DNA of 64,000 nt from Aestuariicoccus sp032586235 (GTDB lineage: Bacteria; Pseudomonadota; Alphaproteobacteria; Rhodobacterales; Rhodobacteraceae). Shown one piece after another: positions 60,605 to 64,000 of the stretch (positions are counted from its first letter, which is position 1; the number at the start of each line of letters is the position of its first letter). The notes below the pieces were generated by a model. That model searched no databases, had not been told where the DNA came from, and saw only the letters and a list, made by a program, of their open reading frames with translations. The DNA is taken from contig NZ_JAWHTD010000019.1 in NCBI RefSeq assembly GCF_032586235.1, forward strand, positions 7,487 to 71,486, in the 5' to 3' direction. The translations under genes were made by a program, and so were the position numbers.

Positions 60605-61648
60605 TTACGGCTCGTCCAAGCTGGCGAGCGTCGCCGCGCGTGCCAGATAATAGCGCGCCTGCGCAGGCCATTTCTGGGGCGTGCGGATGTCGGCGTCGCG
60701 CAGGTGGTCGATGGCCAGCCGCGCCCGGGTGAGGCATCGGTTGACGCCGTAGGCGGTCATCAGGGCCGGGCTGGGCGGCCCGATCCCCGACTGCCCGAGG
60801 CGCGTCAGCAGGGCGTCTCGGATCCACCCGGCCCCCAGGGCCTCGCATTCCAGCCCGAGATAGTTGAATTCTTCGTAAGGATCGGCCAGCCGCAGCTCTT
60901 GGTCGAATTCCAGCCGGTCGAAGATCACCGGCGGCGTCATAAGGCAGACATGCTCGGGTCTGAGGTCGCCGTGGCCTTCGACGATGATCCCGCCCGCGCC
61001 GCGTTCGAGGATTTCGTCCGCACAGGCCATCATCCGCGCCAGTCCGCTTTCGGCCAGGCCCGCGTCGAAAGGCGCGCCAAGCCTGTGCCGCATCTCGGTC
61101 AGATGCGCGCTGTTGATGCGCGCCTCGCGGCACTGGCGCGCAAGAAACGCCTGCCCGGCGCCCTCGGGGTGACTGGCGGTGCGGTAAAAGGCGATCATCC
61201 GGTCCGCCACCCCGTCGATCTCGGCGCGCTGGGGCGGAGGCCCGTGTTGCAGGCGCTGGTCCAGCATCTGGTTTTCGGGCAGCCGCCGCATCTCGACCAG
61301 CCATTCGACAATCTGGCCTTCGCCGCCCAGCGACAGCGCCCCGTCCGCCCCGGCGACCAGCGGCGTCAGCCCGCGATAGACATCGCCGGCCAGTTCAAGG
61401 TTCAGCCGCAGCTCTTCCTGGCAGGCCACCTGCCGCGCCGCGAGGGTGCTCAGGTCGAGGAAATGCCGCCGCTCGGGCTTTTTCATCTTCCAGGCGCGAT
61501 CCGATGTCAGGAACACCAGCGAGCCGTGGGTTTCCACGCATTCCGGCGTGGCTTCGCCCGGCCAGGCCGCCCCGCTTTCCAGAAAGGCCCGTTTGGCGGC
61601 CAGCGTAACCTCTGCCCTCTTGCAGCCCGGGAAGACCGGCCCCGTCAT
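60605..61648 (-). CDS. Phosphotransferase-like protein of the COG2187 type
   Basis: 347 residues from ATG 61648. ETHGSLVFLTSDRAWKMKKP near residue 40 carries the ATP-binding lysine region, and GGIIVEGHGDLRPEHVCLMT, followed by PPVIFDRLEFDQELRLADPY, gives the kinase catalytic pattern (HGDLRxEHV ... IFDRLEF) of aminoglycoside-phosphotransferase-like proteins. This matches the uncharacterised COG2187 group. Substrate unknown. It is divergent from the PRPP synthetase with an FNR-type site in the gap, and cotranscribed with GtrA. Confidence 0.8.
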   Translation of the reverse strand: MTGPVFPGCKRAEVTLAAKRAFLESGAAWPGEATPECVETHGSLVFLTSDRAWKMKKPERRHFLDLSTLAARQVACQEELRLNLELAGDVYRGLTPLVAGADGALSLGGEGQIVEWLVEMRRLPENQMLDQRLQHGPPPQRAEIDGVADRMIAFYRTASHPEGAGQAFLARQCREARINSAHLTEMRHRLGAPFDAGLAESGLARMMACADEILERGAGGIIVEGHGDLRPEHVCLMTPPVIFDRLEFDQELRLADPYEEFNYLGLECEALGAGWIRDALLTRLGQSGIGPPSPALMTAYGVNRCLTRARLAIDHLRDADIRTPQKWPAQARYYLARAATLASLDEP

Positions 61649-61813
61649 GGCGCGTACATGCTGCCAAGGTGGACGTCCCGTCCACCGACACTTTCTGTCG
61701 ACGCTTGGCCAGGCATCGCGCAACGCAGCTCCGGATACATGATGTCGCTCCTGAGCCCCCGGCTGGTGGAGGGCCGATGCCGGACAGGATGCGCGGCGAA
61801 CCCGCGCGCGACA

Positions 61814-61827
61814 TTGACCTCGATCAA
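61814..61827. promoter_or_regulatory. FNR/FixK-type box TTGA-CCTCGA-TCAA
   Basis: TTGACCTCGATCAA has a perfect core and one mismatch to the longer consensus. It is 34 bp before the PRPP synthetase ATG, and 165 bp before the divergent phosphotransferase gene. Confidence 0.65.
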
Positions 61828-61861
61828 GTCGCCTTGCCGCGCCAGGGGCCAGTGTTCCGGC

Positions 61862-62842
61862 ATGTTGTTCTTTGCGCTCAAAGGATCGGAAACGCTCGGC
61901 CGCCGCGTGGCGGAGGCCGCCGGGACCGGGCTTGCGCCGCTGGAAGAGCGCGACTTTGACGGGGGCGAACACAAGGCGCGACCGATGGTCAGCGTGCGCG
62001 GGCGCGATGTCTTCGTTCTGCACGGGTTGCAGGGCGATGCCACGGGCTCGGCCAACGACAAGCTGCTGCGGCTGTTGTTCTTTGTCGCGACCTGCCGGGA
62101 AAACGGCGCAGCGCGGGTGACCGCCATCGCGCCCTACCTCGCCTATTCGCGCAAGGACCGGCAGACCAAGCCGCGCGATCCGGTCACCACGCGCTATGTC
62201 GCGCAGCTCTTCGAGGCCGCGGGGTCGGACGTGGTGGTGACGGTCGATGTGCACAACATCATGGCCTTCCAGAACGCCTTTCGCTGCCGGACGCTGCATC
62301 TGGCCACCGACCGGCTGTTCGCAGCCGATATCGGCGGGCGCTTCGGCAAGGGTCCGATGGTGGTGGTGTCGCCGGATTCCGGTGGTGTGAAACGCGCCCA
62401 ACTGCTGCGCGAGGCGCTCGAGGCCGAGACCGGCGCGGCGATGGGTTTTGGCTTCATGGAAAAGCGCCGCAGCGCCGGTGTCGTGACCGGCAGCCTGACC
62501 GCCGGCGATGTCGACGGGCAGCCGGTCTGCATTCTGGACGACATGATCTGCGGGGGCGGCACGCTGCTGCGCGCCGCCGAGGCGTTCCGGGGCCGCGGCG
62601 CCGCCGCGGTGCACGCCTATGCCACCCATGCGCTGATGGCGCCAGGCGGTCTGGAGAAGCTGCTGGGCGGGGGCCTTTTGGACAGCGTCACCGTGACCGA
62701 CAGCGCCGCGCCCTTTGCAGGGCAGCACCCGCCCGACGCGCGTTTTCGCGTGGTCGGCTGCGCGCCGCTCATCGCCCGCGCGATGCGGGCGCTGCATGAC
62801 GGCACGTCCTTCGACGCCTCGCCAATTCCCCTGTTGCCCTGA
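61862..62842 (+). CDS. prs: Ribose-phosphate pyrophosphokinase (PRPP synthetase)
   Basis: 326 residues from ATG 61862 (MLFFALKGSETLGRRVAEAA). PRPP synthetase motifs: ARVTAIAPYLAYSRKDRQTK (ATP flexible loop and flag region), VVVTVDVHNIMAFQNAF with the metal His, and the PRPP-binding loop CILDDMICGGGTL. It makes PRPP from ribose-5-phosphate and ATP. It diverges from the housekeeping Prs of alphaproteobacteria (fewer basic allosteric residues), so it is probably a second, condition-specific copy, under an FNR-type site. The nearby HAD-UbiA enzyme could be a PRPP user. Confidence 0.88.
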   Translation: MLFFALKGSETLGRRVAEAAGTGLAPLEERDFDGGEHKARPMVSVRGRDVFVLHGLQGDATGSANDKLLRLLFFVATCRENGAARVTAIAPYLAYSRKDRQTKPRDPVTTRYVAQLFEAAGSDVVVTVDVHNIMAFQNAFRCRTLHLATDRLFAADIGGRFGKGPMVVVSPDSGGVKRAQLLREALEAETGAAMGFGFMEKRRSAGVVTGSLTAGDVDGQPVCILDDMICGGGTLLRAAEAFRGRGAAAVHAYATHALMAPGGLEKLLGGGLLDSVTVTDSAAPFAGQHPPDARFRVVGCAPLIARAMRALHDGTSFDASPIPLLP

Positions 62843-62909
62843 CCGCGCGGCTTGCGGGCGCGAACGGACGAACAGCCGCGCCGGAATGCCCGCACAGATT
62901 GAAAACGCT

Positions 62910-62937
62910 CGCTTTTCCAGCAAAATGTGGAAAAGCG
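62910..62937 (+). terminator. Hairpin between prs and the RTX gene
   Basis: Perfect 10-bp stem CGCTTTTCCA / TGGAAAAGCG with an 8-nt loop, 67 bp after the prs stop, followed by TCTCTTCTTTT. Likely a terminator; an operator for the RTX gene is the alternative. Confidence 0.6.
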
Positions 62938-63056
62938 TCTCTTCTTTTGCTGACGATTTCAAATGGTATGACGAAAATGCATGATCCGGATATTTCCCGG
63001 TGAATGCGAAGGATCCGTTTGCCCATACGACCGGTTATTCGAAACAGGAGATTTCC

Positions 63057-64000
63057 ATGAACCTTCCCGGCTTCATCCGCTTCAACACCCCCGACCCCGA
63101 ATTGCTGGAAGGCACCGACGGCCCCGACACGCTGATCGGCGGCGGCGGCGACGACACGCTGCGCGGTTTCGGCGGTAACGACAGTCTCGATGGCGGAGAC
63201 GGCCGCGACCGGCTGGAGGGCGGCAGTGGCGACGATACGCTGGACGCCTCGGGCGGCTCGGCCGAAAGCCAGAGCTTTGGCGATTATATCCGCCCCGGTC
63301 TGGGCAGCGACACGGTGCTGGGGCACGAAGGACAATGGAACGCCGGTGAAAGCGCCGATCTGAGCTATGGCGACATCTCCGGCGTCGGCGGGGTGACGAT
63401 CACCCTCGGCGCGGACGGTGGCGGCACGGCGGTCAGCGGCACGCCCGGCCAGATCGACGACACCTTCACCTTCATCCAGTATTTCGAAGGCAGCCAGGAC
63501 GACGACACGTTCGACAACACCGCCGGTCTGACCGGCATGGCCTTCGCACCCCTTGGCGGCGCGGACACGATCCTGGGCGGCGCGGCCTGGGACCAGATCG
63601 TTTATGATTACGAGGTCGATTATTTCGAAGGTGCGGGCAGCGGGATCGAGGTTGACCTTGCCGCGGGCACGGTGATCGACACCCAGGGCAACACCGACGT
63701 GATCTCGGGCATCGACGAAATCCGCGGCACCCAGATCGACGACGTGATGGATGCCTCGGGCACCGGCGGCGGCATCCTGTTCCGCGGCGAGGACGGCGCG
63801 GACACAATCACCGGCTCGTCCGGCAACGACCGGCTCTATGGCGGCCGCGGGCCGGACTCGATCCTGGGCGGCGAGGGCGACGACACGATCAACGACAACC
63901 AGGGGCTCGATTTCGTCGATGCGGGCCCGGGCAACGACACCTATGAGCGCAACCTGCAGGACGACGGGTTCACGCCGGGCCAGTTTGGCGCCTTTGTCAC
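63057..64000 (+). CDS. RTX-type calcium-binding protein (3' end outside window)
   Basis: First ~314 codons. ATG 63057 follows ACAGGAG at six bases. Glycine/aspartate nonapeptides (GGxGxDxLx) appear early, GTDGPDTLIGGGGDDTLRGF then GGNDSLDGGDGRDRLEGGSG, and again from about residue 240, GEDGADTITGSSGNDRLYGG. Between them is a beta-rich block (GGVTITLGADGGGTAVSGTP). There is no N-terminal signal, as expected for type I secretion with a C-terminal signal. Calcium binding outside the cell would fold it. It might be an adhesin or enzyme carrier; the visible part has no catalytic domain. An RTX C-terminal fragment also lies at 20244-20480. Confidence 0.88.
   Translation, partial: MNLPGFIRFNTPDPELLEGTDGPDTLIGGGGDDTLRGFGGNDSLDGGDGRDRLEGGSGDDTLDASGGSAESQSFGDYIRPGLGSDTVLGHEGQWNAGESADLSYGDISGVGGVTITLGADGGGTAVSGTPGQIDDTFTFIQYFEGSQDDDTFDNTAGLTGMAFAPLGGADTILGGAAWDQIVYDYEVDYFEGAGSGIEVDLAAGTVIDTQGNTDVISGIDEIRGTQIDDVMDASGTGGGILFRGEDGADTITGSSGNDRLYGGRGPDSILGGEGDDTINDNQGLDFVDAGPGNDTYERNLQDDGFTPGQFGAFV

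Noticed and set aside
1..64000. CRISPR arrays, tRNA or rRNA genes, prophage
   Set aside because: No regularly spaced repeats, cloverleaf-like sequences, rRNA-like stretches or phage structural genes were noticed on either strand; a tRNA scan would be needed to exclude tRNAs formally.

Overview
This is a GC-rich window of about 64 kb that reads like a chromosome or large plasmid of a marine-type Rhodobacteraceae (Roseobacter-group alphaproteobacterium). The evidence is the mix of TRAP and ABC uptake operons tied to aromatic and acyl-CoA catabolism, many LysR/IclR regulators, FnrL-type TTGA-N6-TCAA sites, RTX proteins without signal peptides, and a remnant of the second (N-type) F-ATPase operon. 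The assignment rests on gene content only; I saw no rRNA, tRNA, CRISPR array or prophage.

Layout. (1) 1-10.6 kb is an oxidative catabolic cluster. A leftward operon holds a crotonase, a TRAP transporter and a MobA-type flavin monooxygenase. A rightward set holds an amidohydrolase, a cytochrome P450, a second flavin monooxygenase, a TPR protein and a small cytochrome c. The repeated motif TGTATAG marks two of its promoter regions. (2) 10.8-20.1 kb has a LysR regulator divergent from a tightly packed LIV-type ABC transporter operon that runs into an acyl-CoA dehydrogenase, an MDR oxidoreductase and an acyl-CoA synthetase. (3) 20.2-20.7 kb holds a truncated RTX gene next to an IS3 end with a frameshifted OrfA. 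(4) 21.1-25.3 kb is ugpBAEC, glycerol-3-phosphate uptake. (5) 25.4-28.7 kb is a divergent oxyR/katG pair with a clear intrinsic terminator. (6) 28.8-30.1 kb has a universal stress protein behind an FNR-type box, followed by an amputated F1-ATPase beta gene.

(7) 30.2-41 kb is the most interesting cluster. It holds a MetE-core methyltransferase, a chlorohydrolase/deaminase-type amidohydrolase, an IclR regulator and a hydroxyquinol-type intradiol dioxygenase. These are divergent from a citryl-CoA-lyase-like protein, a CaiB CoA-transferase, a complete TRAP transporter, an FMN reductase and an FAH-family hydrolase. Two tandem palindromic operators sit in the divergent promoter. I infer an unusual lower pathway for a hydroxylated (perhaps O-methylated) aromatic acid. 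(8) 41.5-46.5 kb is a decaying region with remnants of a serine recombinase, IS3, HxlR, a methyltransferase and a GFA protein, a LysR gene split by one in-frame amber codon, and an apparently intact IS110/IS1111-type element. (9) 46.8-53.4 kb holds a RetSat/CrtI-like oxidoreductase, two further LysR systems (one controlling a DODA-type dioxygenase and DoxX pair) and a conserved secreted protein. (10) 53.5-58.6 kb has an XRE regulator and a leftward operon of an SDR epimerase, a large secreted protein with a possible phosphodiester-glycosidase-like C-terminus, and an FGE-like secreted protein. (11) 58.7-64 kb has a HAD-UbiA fusion, GtrA, a COG2187-type phosphotransferase, a PRPP synthetase and the start of an RTX protein. 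The HAD-UbiA and PRPP synthetase genes each have an FNR-type box.

Recurring regulatory themes are stable hairpins right after three of the four solute-binding-protein genes, and FNR-type palindromes in front of cytochrome c, usp, HAD-UbiA and PRPP synthetase, which suggest a low-oxygen regulon. All functions come from reading motifs; no database search was possible.
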